A stretch of DNA of 64,000 nt from Hybos culiciformis (taxonomy: Eukaryota; Arthropoda; Insecta; Diptera; Hybotidae), in assembly GCA_964007475.1 (NCBI GenBank), contig OZ023275.1, positions 26,435,052 to 26,499,051 of the forward strand, in the 5' to 3' direction. Below the pieces are notes generated by a model. That model made no database searches and was not told the origin of the DNA. It saw only the letters and a list, made by a program, of their open reading frames with translations. Positions 53,001 to 61,800 of this stretch are shown here, piece by piece (the stretch's first letter is position 1; each line of letters opens with the position of its first letter). The position numbers and the translations under genes are program-made.

Positions 53001-53223
53001 AAAAAAATAAAAAGTATAAATAAAATATTACAGGCAAAAATAAAACTTCTTTTTTTTTTTCTTCTTCTCTTTTATTAAAGATTCCACAAATGATAATGTT
53101 AACATTTGATGGAGCCGTAAATCTGAACAATTACGACCACTATAAAAAAGTATTTAATGGCAAACGTACGAATCCAAATGGTTGTGATATTAAAGGAACA
53201 TTCTTTATCTCCCATGAATACAG
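25955..53223 (+). CDS. Cda4: Chitin deacetylase with CBM14 domain, Cda4-like (5' part, five exons, incomplete)
   Basis: The join is 25955-26024, 44397-44509, 45819-45930, 49168-49295 and 53081-53223 (566 nt, 188 codons plus two bases). Seen: a hydrophobic N-terminus; a six-cysteine chitin-binding domain (residues about 41-97, Cys in FQC, NNC, YQC, NRC, KFC, ARC); a short Pro/Thr linker; a Cys cluster (KKCNTGACQLPYCFC); then LTFDGAVNLNNY and GTFFISHEY, the start of a carbohydrate esterase 4 domain. All four junctions keep frame with GT/AG borders. Family knowledge: these secreted enzymes convert chitin to chitosan in cuticle or tracheal matrix. There is no LDLa module, and the linker between binding and catalytic domains is short. 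This fits group III (Cda4) better than group I (serpentine/vermiform) or the long-linker Cda5 type. That assignment is from memory of the families. The remaining catalytic motifs, including the metal-binding histidines, are not in view, so the gene runs off the window or across an intron longer than 10.7 kb. Confidence 0.85.
26653..27156 (+). repeat. Tandem duplication, two ~235-270-bp units, in intron 1
   Basis: Unit 1 (26653-26886) and unit 2 (26887 to about 27156) share ACCGATTACATAAT at the start, then ACACCGGTT, AGAAGACCAC, ACATCGATGCATC, CAATAAAATATTATTTTAAG, CATAAGTACAGTAGAACT and TTTTGGTCGGTA. Unit 2 carries an extra ~30 bp around 27001-27033. It lies about 630 bp downstream of the signal-peptide exon. 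Confidence 0.75.
30152..30300 (+). repeat. Degenerate minisatellite (AAATTCTGTATTTTG-like units)
   Basis: About eight diverged 14-17-bp units with the core AATTCTGTAT/AATTCTATAT/AATTCTGCAT lie side by side. Similar weak units reappear around 30360-30395. Non-coding, inside intron 1. Confidence 0.5.
31636..31790 (+). repeat. Polypyrimidine tract
   Basis: About 150 bp of nearly uninterrupted C/T-rich sequence made of TTCTT and CTTTCT runs, ending in TTTCTTTTTCTTTCT. Simple-sequence intronic DNA with no gene signal. Confidence 0.5.
32875..33148. mobile_element. GC-rich hAT-like MITE
   Basis: The left end GGTACTTTTCCGTTAGCCGG is followed by CGCAAATGTACGGCGCAAAA. The right end is its reverse complement (TTTTGCGCCGTACATTTGCG, then CCCGGCTAACGGAAAAGTACC), giving arms of about 44 bp with one indel. 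Flanks are GTTGTTTT (32867-32874) and GATGTTTT (33149-33156), an 8-bp duplication with one mismatch, as expected of an old hAT insertion. The 274-bp body includes a G/C block (GGGGGTTCGGGGGAGGCGG). The open frame across it is fortuitous. Confidence 0.7.
33168..33301. repeat. Short inverted-repeat unit (134 bp)
   Basis: TGATAAACGAAAATTATT at the left faces its near-complement TTATTTTCGTTTATCA at the right. The right arm overlaps the outer end of the longer inverted repeat that starts near 33297, so the two structures abut. Confidence 0.4.
33297..33502 (+). repeat. Left arm of a ~200-bp inverted repeat pair
   Basis: Reads from CAGCATTTTCTTTTAATAAA to TTTTGATGTCACGTCCT. It is the near-identical reverse complement of 35694-35894. 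Similarity ends sharply at TATCAGC outside and ACGTCCT inside. Confidence 0.75.
35694..35894 (-). repeat. Right arm of the ~200-bp inverted repeat pair
   Basis: Reads from AGGACGTGACATCAAAA to GAAAATGCTGATA, complementary to 33297-33502 over essentially its whole length with a few mismatches. The 2.2 kb between the arms has no transposase-like frame. This is either a non-autonomous element with long terminal inverted repeats or two head-to-head copies of one short repeat. Confidence 0.75.
39449..39944 (-). repeat. Dispersed repeat, copy A (~495 bp)
   Basis: Copy A is the reverse complement of copy B (49328-49883). Shared landmarks are TTTTAATGCGTTGGGGATCG at one end, three ~32-bp units containing GATGCATCAGCGTAAATAAT, a central palindrome, and CAATAATCTACTA at the other end. 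The frame across it is non-coding. No terminal inverted repeats or target duplication are evident, so the class is open. It lies in intron 1, about 2 kb upstream of the nested gene. Confidence 0.8.
39505..39544. repeat. Near-perfect 40-bp palindrome inside copy A
   Basis: 19-bp arms ACACAAAAATACATTGACA and its complement flank a two-base centre. Copy B has an expanded form at the corresponding place. Confidence 0.8.
41481..41791 (+). pseudogene. Decayed reading frame upstream of the nested gene
   Basis: Conceptual plus-strand reading gives NNILRYQSIFEYIVKLLEDN, a stop at 41571, VQRCWEKIRTLDNYIKSN and YNNLNETITSCAIELKSS. A frame change near 41681 and a stop at 41687 follow, then LANIFDKLPPENITYKYN and VKFIKPHLLPTVISK to a stop at 41789. 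The residue mix (Trp, Cys, Arg, balanced Leu/Glu/Lys) is protein-like and unlike the Phe/Lys/Ile/Asn noise elsewhere. It could be the C-terminal end of a dead gene or retrocopy. I cannot name the family. An AATAAA overlaps the last stop. It ends 235 bp before the nested gene's ATG. Confidence 0.35.
42026..43258 (+). CDS. Nested two-exon gene: 386-residue charged, low-complexity protein of unknown function
   Basis: Exons are 42026-42119 and 42192-43258, with a 72-bp intron (AAAG/GTAATT ... TTTTTTAG) whose removal completes a Glu codon. An in-frame stop at 41996 precedes the ATG. The product begins MVVIGEAFISERKSLADY. It has a helical, Lys-rich N-terminal third (about 1-110), an acidic run of seven Asp around residue 127 encoded by a GAT microsatellite, repeated K/P-I-P-x-K-Y units (PEKYRINIPNKYKIDIPQKY) near residues 195-215, then a basic, Lys/Ser-rich tail. 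There is no signal peptide, membrane segment or enzymatic motif. I do not recognise the family; a nuclear, centrosomal or sperm-structural role would be only a guess. It lies on the same strand inside intron 1 of the chitin deacetylase gene. Base composition is visibly less AT-rich than its flanks. Starting at 42281 instead would lose 61 residues. Confidence 0.72.
43458..43463 (+). promoter_or_regulatory. Candidate polyadenylation signal of the nested gene
   Basis: AATAAA lies 200 bp past the stop codon of the nested gene. In DNA this AT-rich the hexamer is frequent by chance, so position is the only support. Confidence 0.3.
43464..44396. other. Downstream flank of the nested gene and end of intron 1
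   Basis: AT-rich. It contains the 3' flank of the nested gene and the pyrimidine tract leading to exon 2. No other feature seen. Confidence 0.5.
44397..44509 (+). CDS. Cda4: Cda4-like coding exon 2: N-terminal half of chitin-binding domain
   Basis: The acceptor is a T-rich tract ending TTTCAG; the donor is CAG/GTAAGA. It encodes QKESTKKVVEEEK, then FQCPSTIENGNYADPNNCRRFYQ in two parts, carrying the first two cysteines of a CBM14 (peritrophin-A) domain. The exon opens in phase 1 and closes in phase 0. The short Lys/Glu-rich stretch before the domain lies just after the predicted signal peptide. Confidence 0.88.
45819..45930 (+). CDS. Cda4: Cda4-like coding exon 3: C-terminal half of chitin-binding domain
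   Basis: Encodes CVDGHPYENRCPSGLYF, DDINKFCTFKIEARCGPLAT, carrying cysteines 3-6 of the CBM14 fold. The aromatic residues (Tyr, Tyr, Phe) are expected to contact chitin. The acceptor is TTAAAG and the donor ACTA/GTAAGT. Splitting the binding domain between Cys2 and Cys3, exactly before the third Cys, gives a phase-0 junction with exon 2. Confidence 0.9.
45931..49167 (+). other. Intron 3 of the chitin deacetylase gene (3.2 kb)
   Basis: Bounded by ACTA/GTAAGT and TTTTTTTAG/CACC. It holds an AAT microsatellite. A stop-free stretch at 48727-48903 is noted among the rejected items. Confidence 0.8.
46141..46187 (+). repeat. AAT-triplet microsatellite in intron 3
   Basis: Uninterrupted AAT units, one CAC interruption, then further AAT units. 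The poly-Asn frame through it is not a gene. Confidence 0.8.
49168..49295 (+). CDS. Cda4: Cda4-like coding exon 4: linker and Cys-rich entry to catalytic domain
   Basis: Encodes TPAPVTDAPLDLAKKC, NTGACQLPYCFCSKDG, TGVPGGLDPEK. The CxLPxCxCS..GT.(I/V)PG pattern is the hallmark stretch just before motif 1 in insect chitin deacetylases. The exon opens in phase 1 (completing a Thr codon with exon 3) and closes in phase 0 at GAAAAA/GTAATT. A dispersed repeat begins only 32 bp past the donor. The two long frames here, one on each strand, are read-through or antisense products of this exon. Confidence 0.9.
49328..49883 (+). repeat. Dispersed repeat, copy B (~555 bp)
   Basis: Opposite orientation to copy A. 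It begins 32 bp past the exon 4 donor of the chitin deacetylase gene. It contains three imperfect ~32-bp tandem units (ATTTAGATGCATCAGCGTAA, then ATAATGAAAAA) at about 49414-49520. It is longer than copy A because the central palindrome is expanded. Confidence 0.8.
49726..49816. repeat. Expanded 91-bp nested palindrome in copy B
   Basis: The same outer arms as copy A (ACACAAAAATACATTGACA) enclose a second inverted repeat, TATATCAC then TCGACCTTCGGTCTCG then GTGATATA. The whole could fold into one long hairpin. Confidence 0.75.
49884..52023. other. Intron 4, central part: no gene seen
   Basis: AT-rich intronic DNA between dispersed-repeat copy B and the MITE at 52026. Open frames at 51748-51990 and 51872-52120 overlap each other on opposite strands and show no domain. 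Confidence 0.55.
52026..52216. mobile_element. TA-flanked MITE candidate in intron 4
   Basis: The arms AAGGATCTTTCAATAAGAAC and, in complement, AAGGGTCTTTCAATAAGAAT match over about 26 bp with two differences. A TA dinucleotide lies directly outside each end (52024-52025, 52217-52218), the target duplication of Tc1/mariner-type elements. The 191-bp body is non-coding; overlapping open frames are chance. Confidence 0.55.
52291..52361. repeat. 71-bp hairpin-forming inverted repeat in intron 4
   Basis: TTTATGAAATTGCCTTTTAA and on faces ATGTTAATAGGCAATTTCAT and on: 23-bp arms with about one mismatch around a ~25-nt loop. The size resembles a precursor miRNA, but so would the two ends of a decayed MITE. 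Nothing decides between them. Confidence 0.45.
53081..53223 (+). CDS. Cda4: Cda4-like coding exon 5: carbohydrate esterase 4 motif 1
   Basis: Encodes IPQMIMLTFDGAVNLNNY, DHYKKVFNGKRTNPNGC, DIKGTFFISHEY. The beta strand carrying TFD (catalytic-base region) and the GTFF..HEY strand are diagnostic of CE4. The canonical motif 1 is TFDD; here it reads TFDG. The acceptor follows a long pyrimidine tract (TTAAAG) and the donor is ACAG/GTAAGT. It leaves two bases (AG), which predicts Ser or Arg next, as in the usual HEYSNY. Confidence 0.92.
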
Positions 53224-55446
53224 GTAAGTTAGTTTTACTTTTATTTTTATTTTATTATTTTTTTTTTTGTGTTTAATTTTAGCAGCAATTATTACACTGA
53301 TCTTAGTCAACTTGGCTGAATTCAAGCAATTTTTTATTTATTTTTCGGAGCACATTTGTTTCTGAGTTGTAAAATCATATAAAAATATTATAGTTTTCGT
53401 GATTATTTATTTAATTGTTAAAACAACTATTTAACACAAATAAATCAATATGAAAACTTTATTTATGACTTGTTAAACAACTAACAAAGTGATTCGAGGT
53501 ATTAGCAACCGGTTAGCGAGCAAAAGATTCATTTAAGGAACTTAAGTTTTCAATAATTTGCTGTTTGAAAATAAAAAAATAATATTAAAGAAGTTATACT
53601 TTAAGTTTTAATATGATCAACACAAGTTCAACACATTTTGGATTATGAAATAAAAATTTTAATAAGTTCATTGTTTCGAATATTTTCGTATGCGAAAGAG
53701 TAAAACAATGATCTTTATATGCCGATAAGTGATCGCTAAAATAAATATCGGAATTAAAAAATTAACCTCAAAATTCGTAACGAAAAAAAATACCAACTTT
53801 TAGTCATTTACAGAGTTTGTAATTATTAGCTGATGGATGATTTCCACCCATTATAACAATAAGTTTTCTCTCATTCCAAACCCGAAAAGATTTCAACCAG
53901 ATGTTATTATTTGAGTGAATTATAAATTCACGGTAAAGGATTTAAAAAAATAAAAACTTTTCTCATAAAAATAAATATATAACTAAAACGAATTAGAGAC
54001 AGTAAAGTTTAGATTTCTTTTCGTATTTTTTTTTTCTTCAAGAAACTGATGACGGAACAGAATATATTCTTATGCGTTTTTTTTTTTTTTGTCTTTGGGT
54101 AATTACCGGAACAACTCAATTTGTCTTTTTTATATAAAAGCATAAAAAATTTACATTTTATATGCAAACCATGTGGGCTTAAAAAGTATTATTTGCAGAA
54201 AAAAAAAATAAAACAAATTACTTCAGAGCAAAGGGAAACAGTATAGTGCAAAATTTGTTCTGAAAACGTCTACATAATTTTTAAATTTCTCTAAATACTG
54301 GTGTCGTCGAAATATCAGGGCTTTTAGATGCATTTTCGATATTCAGTTTACAATTTTTACTTTTCATTTTATAAAATTTTACAAGGGAACTGAGATTTTA
54401 ATGCGAGGCAGATAAAGTAGATGTTATAACAGAAAATAAAAACTTCGAGATTTAATGTTTTGATGCGCGGCGTAGAAATTAATTTTCTGTGAATCATAAT
54501 ATTTATTGTATTAATTTTTAAAATAATGTCAGTTCGAATTCTTAATATAAATTCGAGCCAAAACTTCAATAAAAATATTTAACTAATATTGTTCATAAAT
54601 TATTCATAAGTTCTTAATACGTGTGTAGTTCTAGGTATACCATTCTAATCTAATATCATTCATTAAAACTTCCAAAAACTTTTGGCATGCAAGTTTAAAA
54701 CTTCCAATAGACTTTTAATTACAATTTCCATTGACTTTTCTATCATACAACATTGCGGTAATGTTAAAGAAAAATCTTTATCTGAAATACTTTTTCCTAA
54801 ATTAAACTTCTTATTCAATATAGGTATAAATTCCTAATCTTTTATCATTTTGTATGTACAATTTTAAAAAATAAAAATCTAAAAAAAAATCTATTCAAAG
54901 TAGGTATTTATCTTTTCTTTTCACAAATCACGCAAAAAAAAAACTTAAACGCAAAATCTATCATTAAGGTAAAATTTTATACTAAATTTCTGTACCCCCA
55001 TTTAACTGTGAATCTTTTTTATGAAGCAAAAAAGGTTTTTTTTATTTTTTGTGGGAAATTCATAAAACCACATTTTTAAAATAATTTTCCATATTTTCCT
55101 ATATAATAAAAAAAAAAAACCAAAAAAAATATTGAAAAAGCCTTGTAATGGGTTCTGATGACCCAAAACAGCTGTCAGGATTCTAATGTACACGTACATC
55201 AAAATATTCCAATCTTTTTTTGCAAAAGTACGTGATTTTTTCTTTATCAATCTATTTTATGTATGTATTTGTGTGTAGTGTACATATAGTTTATTTGTAC
55301 ATAGCTAAACATTCGCATTAAATACGCGTCCAGATTGTAGTTTAGAAATTTTTGAAATAAAACAATTGCATTTAAGATTGAATTTATTTTTTTGGGAATC
55401 TTCGGACATACGCAAATAGCTAGAGATTTTAAGATTATGTACATGG
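53224..55446. other. Start of the intron after exon 5: nothing recognised
   Basis: Begins with a good GTAAGT donor. AT-rich sequence without further exons was found by looking for the expected continuation (SNY... and GHE.) on the plus strand. Confidence 0.5.
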
Positions 55447-55862
55447 ATTTTGACTTCCAGAAAGACGAAATCGCGGAAGTCAAAAACCCGGAAACACTAA
55501 ATCCCGGAAATTGAAATCCCGAAAAGACGTAATCCCAGCCGCAAATCCCACTGACCAACCATCAGTTCGCCCGTCCGCCGCCCCCCACCCCCCCTCTCGT
55601 TCTGGGATACCCCCTTTAGCCTTTTCCAAAAAATAGTAGTATCGCCATTTTTTCTTCCAAATTAAAATTTCCGGGATTTTGTCCCTGCGGTTTTCTAGTT
55701 TCCGGGCATTTGTCCTTCCGGGATTTTGGTTTTCAGGGTTTTGTCATTTCGTGATTTTAGCTTCCGCGATTTTGTTTTCAAGTATTTTAACTTCCGGGAT
55801 TTTTTTTTCGGGCTTTTGTACTCGGGATTTTGGCTTCCGGGGTTTAGACCCCAACCCTGTTT
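55447..55862. repeat. Fold-back minisatellite (TTCCGGGATTTTG units) with GC-rich centre
   Basis: The right part (55668-55850) has about a dozen 15-17-bp units around TTCCGGGATTTTGG. The left part (55447-55535) has the same units in reverse complement (AAATCCCGGAA). Between them is a C-rich block (55569-55600, CCGCCCCCCACCCCCCC) unlike anything else in the window. Several overlapping open frames on both strands come only from the repeat periodicity. Confidence 0.75.
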
Positions 55863-58800
55863 CGCAAAATTGAATATATCATCCAATGTAAGCCAATTAT
55901 CTAATGGTTATCGGATCTGTGCGGATAGTATCATTCAACAAGACGAAAAAGCTTATGTGATACGAGAATTCATTATTATTAAAATATATGAAGCAATGTC
56001 GCAGCCCTTTTCGTTTATTGTTGCCCCTTTAATTTTGATACATGAAAAATAATTCAATTTTACGAAAATTAAAATTAATTTTAAATGTCACTTTTTTTCA
56101 TTAAAGTCGATAAAATCAGCTAGTAAATATAAAAAAAAATTCTTAAAAAATTTAAAAGAAAATCACCTTAAATTAAGTAGTTTACTCAGTTCGTATTCAC
56201 TTTAAATAAACATGCCTTTTTCGAGTAAAGAATTCGTCAGAAAAACTAGAGAAAAAAAAAGTGTATATCCTTGTTAAAAAATACCAAAAATTTTTGGTTA
56301 AAACTTTACTTAAAAAAATTGTGCATGGACCAATTTATCAAGGAATTATTTTTTTTTTTTTTGTTAAGATTATACCCCAAACATAATTTTATTTTATCTA
56401 TATAACGCGATTGATGAAATTTTCCAATATTAAAAGTTAACAATATTAAAAGTTACCAAAAAAATTCGTAAAGTTTTCCAATTACAGAATGATAGCTTTT
56501 CAATTTGATGGCATTTTTTTTTTCTTTTTGCAAAATAATTTAATAAAATTTAATTGGCATGAATTTAAAATACCCATTCATTTTCGTATCTGAAGAAAAT
56601 TTAACAAGAATAATTTTCTCAAAGTTAAAAATATCAAGGAATAATCAAAGGAAGAATGTTATTGCATAAATTGGAATGCAAAAAAAAAAACAAATTTTCA
56701 ATTCTAAAATATCGCTGAGCCACAAAGTTAAATCACGAACGAAAAAAATGCATGCAAAATCACGGACGTCCCACTAAATTTGATGTCTTTTACACGACCT
56801 TATTAAATTATTTTATTTATTTACCTATCAAAATCTATAAACTAATATATACCTAGTATTCAAGTCAAAAAATATTAAATATTAAAAAAATTGTAAAAAT
56901 TTTTTCACCTTCTCGTTCTGAAATATTTAGGTCAACAAATTATAGATTGCATTCAGGAAATACATCACAATTCTATTTTAACATTTTTATGAGTAAAAAA
57001 AAAAACAAAAAGAAAAAAGAAAGAAATTTAGATTTTCAAAACTTTTTACATTTAATTAAAAATAATCAGTATGAAACCATTTCATAAAATTATTTTTTTT
57101 TTTCAGTTTTTAAAGAGAAAAACTTTTGTAATTTTGTTCAAATATCACAAAAGTTTTAAAAATCACCTGACATTCATTATGCATTGATACTTTATTTTTT
57201 CGTGTTCAATATATACATAGCTTTAAAAATCAAAGACAATCTTAACTTTTTTCATAAAACTTAATTGGAAATTGGAATAATACAGAATTTCTTCAAATTG
57301 AATTACCACTTAGGAACAAGAAAATTTATGTAGCCCATAAGGACTTAATTTATAAGTATGCCCTTCTCTGTCGATAAATTATTTGATTTGGTTTCATTAA
57401 TTAAAATATAATTTCATATTTCGTCGTCAATTCCTTTATTTCAATTTTTGAATTGTCTTACAGATCCGTTCAAAGAAAAATTATAATTATTATAAAATAA
57501 TGTAGGAAATATTTTAAGTTATAGTCGAATTACTTGAATAATATAGAACTGTGTTATATTTATATACAACAACTTTTTTGCTACGAAATGCTCCATTTGA
57601 TAGCATTTTTGTAAGAATATTCATAAATTTAAATATAAAAATGCTATGAAATAGAGGTAATCGACAGCTGATATTTTCCATAATAAAATAAATTGTATGA
57701 ACTTATTAGACGCTTCAAAACTTATATTACTTTTAACTTGAGTATAGTTTTAATGTTATGAAAACTATTCTAAAAAGAATTATAGAATTAATTTAAAAAC
57801 TATCTTAGTGATGCAGTGCATGATGCACTTATGTATTTATTATGAAAAACCTAATTGAAAAAAAAAAAAACAATATAATACTAAGAATATAGTGTAATAT
57901 TGAGGAATACTTGATTAAAAACCCTTGTACAAATAAATGAAATGTTCTAAAAAAAATCATGTTGTTTGGAAAAATTGTGGCAATTCTTTTAAATTTTCTT
58001 AAGTGCAAATACCACTAAAGAAATAATGTTAAAATTCTTTTTCATAGAAAATAATGTTAAAAATGCAAAGCATAAACATTTGAAATTTCTTCTTTTTTTT
58101 TGTTATAACCTTTTTCGAATGCGGAATGTATGTAGTGAGTATATAGAGTACCTATATGCTTTAGCTAAATTTTCTTTGCACGACTTGGAATAAAAGTTTT
58201 CATACGTTTTCTTTTTGGGACTAATTAAAAAGTTGCAAATGCATTTTCTTCTTCTTTTTTTTTTTCTTTCCTTATGACTTTTAAAACTTATTTCTTTTTT
58301 TTTTTTTGTCTGAAAGAGAAATATTTTACAAAAAATGTAATATCAGGGAGAAAAAATACATATAATACTATACGAGCATACAAATGTATTTTAATATAAG
58401 TATAATACATATACAATAAAGAAAAACTATAAATGTTGTAATTTTCCGTTCAATTAATTTTTCTCAAACTTTTAACGAAATGCAGGTAAAACAGATCTTG
58501 ATGTGATTTTCACGGATCATAACATCCTAATATGGTTTGTAGAAAAATGTTTTATTATTCAAAAAGATAACCGATTGCTTATTCATTGACGTACACTAGT
58601 CATAAAAGCTAGCAAATCGAACAATGTATAACAATAAACTGCACTATTTTATAATCATGTTTTTCTCGTTGCGACAGCAAGGTCAACTAAAACTGTATGG
58701 AATATATTAAAATGATATCTATTTTTCATTATACATACTCTCAAATTACTTAAAAAAAAAAACAATATATTTCTATTTTATTTATCAGCACTTTTCTATA

Positions 58801-61800
58801 TAATACACGTATTCACACCTTGAAAAAGAACTAATACGTATAATACGTATATCGTTGAAAAAAAAAATTTATAGCTTTACCATTATCCCAAATGTAAAAT
58901 ATCAAAAAGTTTTTACATTTAACATTTTTACATTAAAAAATTAAAATGGTTCTGAAGCAGAATAAATTTCGAAAAATAAAAATAAAAATTATACAATAAA
59001 TAAAAACCCTATCTATACCTGAATACATTTATTTCTATATATATATATATATATACAGAACCGTGCTGCATGTTTTTTAGTTTCATGTAATTCATTATTT
59101 AATAATTTTACACAACATATACTTTGTTATTCCGATTAAAACACAGTTCATATGGGTTTTAATAATAAGGACATGCATAAAAATAACTCTGCAATTTTTG
59201 TATGAATTGAATTTGATGTACAAAATTGGTAATTTTTGTTAAATTTCGTATCCTTTTTAGGTTCGAGTCATCGAAAAGTAGAAGAACAATGGAAAAAATT
59301 TGTATGTTCGCGTTATAATGTTCAAAACATTATTCTTAAAAAAGTCAGGTTTAACAAGATTAAAATTTTTAAACCGATATTTTTCATTTCTCTTAAATAC
59401 TTCGAAGTTACGATTTTACGAACCATAATACCTTCGAGTCTTATAAAACTTCAGTTTAAGTACAGCATAAAGATTATAATTTTAACTTTTTTTTTTTTGT
59501 TATTTACCGTCATCTTTTCTCCATACACTGATTTACCATTTTCAGCAAAAAGTTTAAATCAGTACAGAAATAAAAATCAATTTTTTTTTTTATGCTGTTA
59601 CAATGCGGATGTATTATTTAAAGTTGAACAATAAAAGTGCAGCTTGTCCAATTAAAGTTTTCCCATATCAAAAACAACACTTTAAAAAGGATCAAAAAAA
59701 AAACAAACTTTTCCTCATCTACCCTCAAGAGGGGCATTAAAATTTTAATATAATTTTAATATGTTACATGTCTTATTATTGTGTAACGTTATTTAAAACA
59801 ATTTTTTTTAATTTGAGTTCAAAAATAACCAAATTGTAGTTTCATACTGAACAAAAAAAGTAGATATACACAATTTTGTGGGATCCAAATGGTATTGCAA
59901 AAAAGTGCAGTTCTAGCTCTCAAGAAAGTTTCTTACTACGTCAATCAAATAACAGTAAAAATTTCTTTTATTTTTTACATTTAAACATTTTTGAATAATG
60001 CATTTTTATTTCCCTTATATAATAAATTTTAAATCAATACTTGTGGTGCTATCTGTCAATAAAATGTTCAGAATGCTTTTATTATATAATAATGAATATA
60101 TACAACGATTACTTAATGTTAATTAATTATATACATCGAAATTTCGTCCTTTTTTTCTCAACATTATTACAGCAATGGGATTTTCAAAATCATGTTTTCC
60201 AACGGAAAAACAATTAACTATTAAAATCTTGAATAGTTCTAATCAAATTAATTCTGTTTGACTGAACAATTCATAATAAAAAGATAAATGAATCGAAGCC
60301 GAAATTATGATTTTAGGAAAACAATAATATGTACATACATTATATATGTAGAAATTGAAACACTAAATTAAATACAAAGTGTTTTATATAAGTAATTCAA
60401 TCTAATCAGACATACATAATATACATATAACAATGTAAGTAAATTTTCATTACCATAGAAAACTAAACAAGAAAATTTTGGAAAGTAAGTTAAAAACAAA
60501 AAAAAATTTAACTGACATGTATAAAATTTTTTTTCTTTTTTTTGCACCAAAAGACAAAACCTTAAGAACCAAAAATAGTATGGCCAGATACAAGGACAAA
60601 AAAAAAAAGAACAGCAGAATAAAACTTTTCTCATTATTACCTGAATAAATGTTTTATTACATATACAAAATATATATAAATAAAATACATACATTCAGAT
60701 GCTTAAAATAAACTCAAAAACACATTAAAATAATAAAAATAGAATTTACACCTTCATTTTTCCTTTCAGACAAAACTTTACTGTTATAAGCCAGTCTATA
60801 TTATTATTATTATTATTATAAATATAATAAAACTGAATGTATATTGTGGTGTTAGAAAATTCAGATAATTTTGTAAAAAAAAAAATAGTTAAAATTACAA
60901 CAATAATGTTTAATATGATGACGATGAGATTAAAATAAATTATTCGAAATAGTTTTTCGAAAATTCGTTCAACTTGGGTACCTATTCATTTTTAAAACAA
61001 AAACTAATTTATTTTGCAAAAAAAATATAAAAAATTTTAAACAAATTTTGTGTATTAAATAAATTAATAATTATAAAATAAAAAATATAGTACATATATG
61101 CAGTCCAATAAAAAAATTATTAATAATAACTTTATAAGAATTTTAAATAAATATAATTTAGTCCAATACTTTTCCTTCAATCTTAGGCATAATTTGCATC
61201 CCCAATTTAACATCATGTTGCCAAAAAAAAAATGTTTTTATTATTCAAAAACATTTCGTAAAAACTCCAACATAGAAGACAAATTTTATTATTTCACCTA
61301 TGAATCCTTTAAGCATATTTTCCTCACTTCATTTATGATTATAAAGTTTTCCTATTAATGTTTATCCCATTTGATGTGTAAAATAAATTTAACAGAGATT
61401 TACTATCTACATGTTGTTATTCTACATTATAAAAACAAAAAAAATTAATCCATCGAATATTTGATAGTACAAAATAATTTTAAAAAAAATTTTATACATA
61501 TACGTACTAGTATACTATATTATTGTTTAACTAACAGTGTATAGTTAAACAATAAATGAACTCTTCGAAAAACAAATATGTAGTTCAAAATTTGGTTAAA
61601 AAGTATGTTTAATTGTATATGATTTTATAGTGTTATTTAAAATACTGTATTTATTTTACCACACTTCAAATTTAGCCAAAAATATTCAACTGATATGGAA
61701 ATTTTTTATAAGATAGCAATAGTTTAATTAATTCAAAAATAATATTTTTTTCATATGAAGCAGCCCAGCATTAATTTTATTAATAATCAAATGGTAACTC

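Noticed and set aside
55247..56052. Several overlapping open frames on both strands
   Set aside because: They follow the ~15-17-bp periodicity of the fold-back minisatellite (repeated FR-D-F and K-R-K-L patterns), not a gene.
59265..59340. Possible next deacetylase exon after TTTTTAG
   Set aside because: In the required phase it does not encode the expected S-N-Y... sequence and reaches a stop quickly.
59236..59634. 132-codon open frame on the plus strand
   Set aside because: Dominated by Phe, Ile, Lys and Asn from AT-rich DNA, with no domain or splice support. It also does not fit the expected continuation of the deacetylase.
60368..60694. 108-codon open frame on the minus strand
   Set aside because: Phe/Cys/Tyr-rich low-complexity translation of poly-A/T DNA with no recognisable motif.
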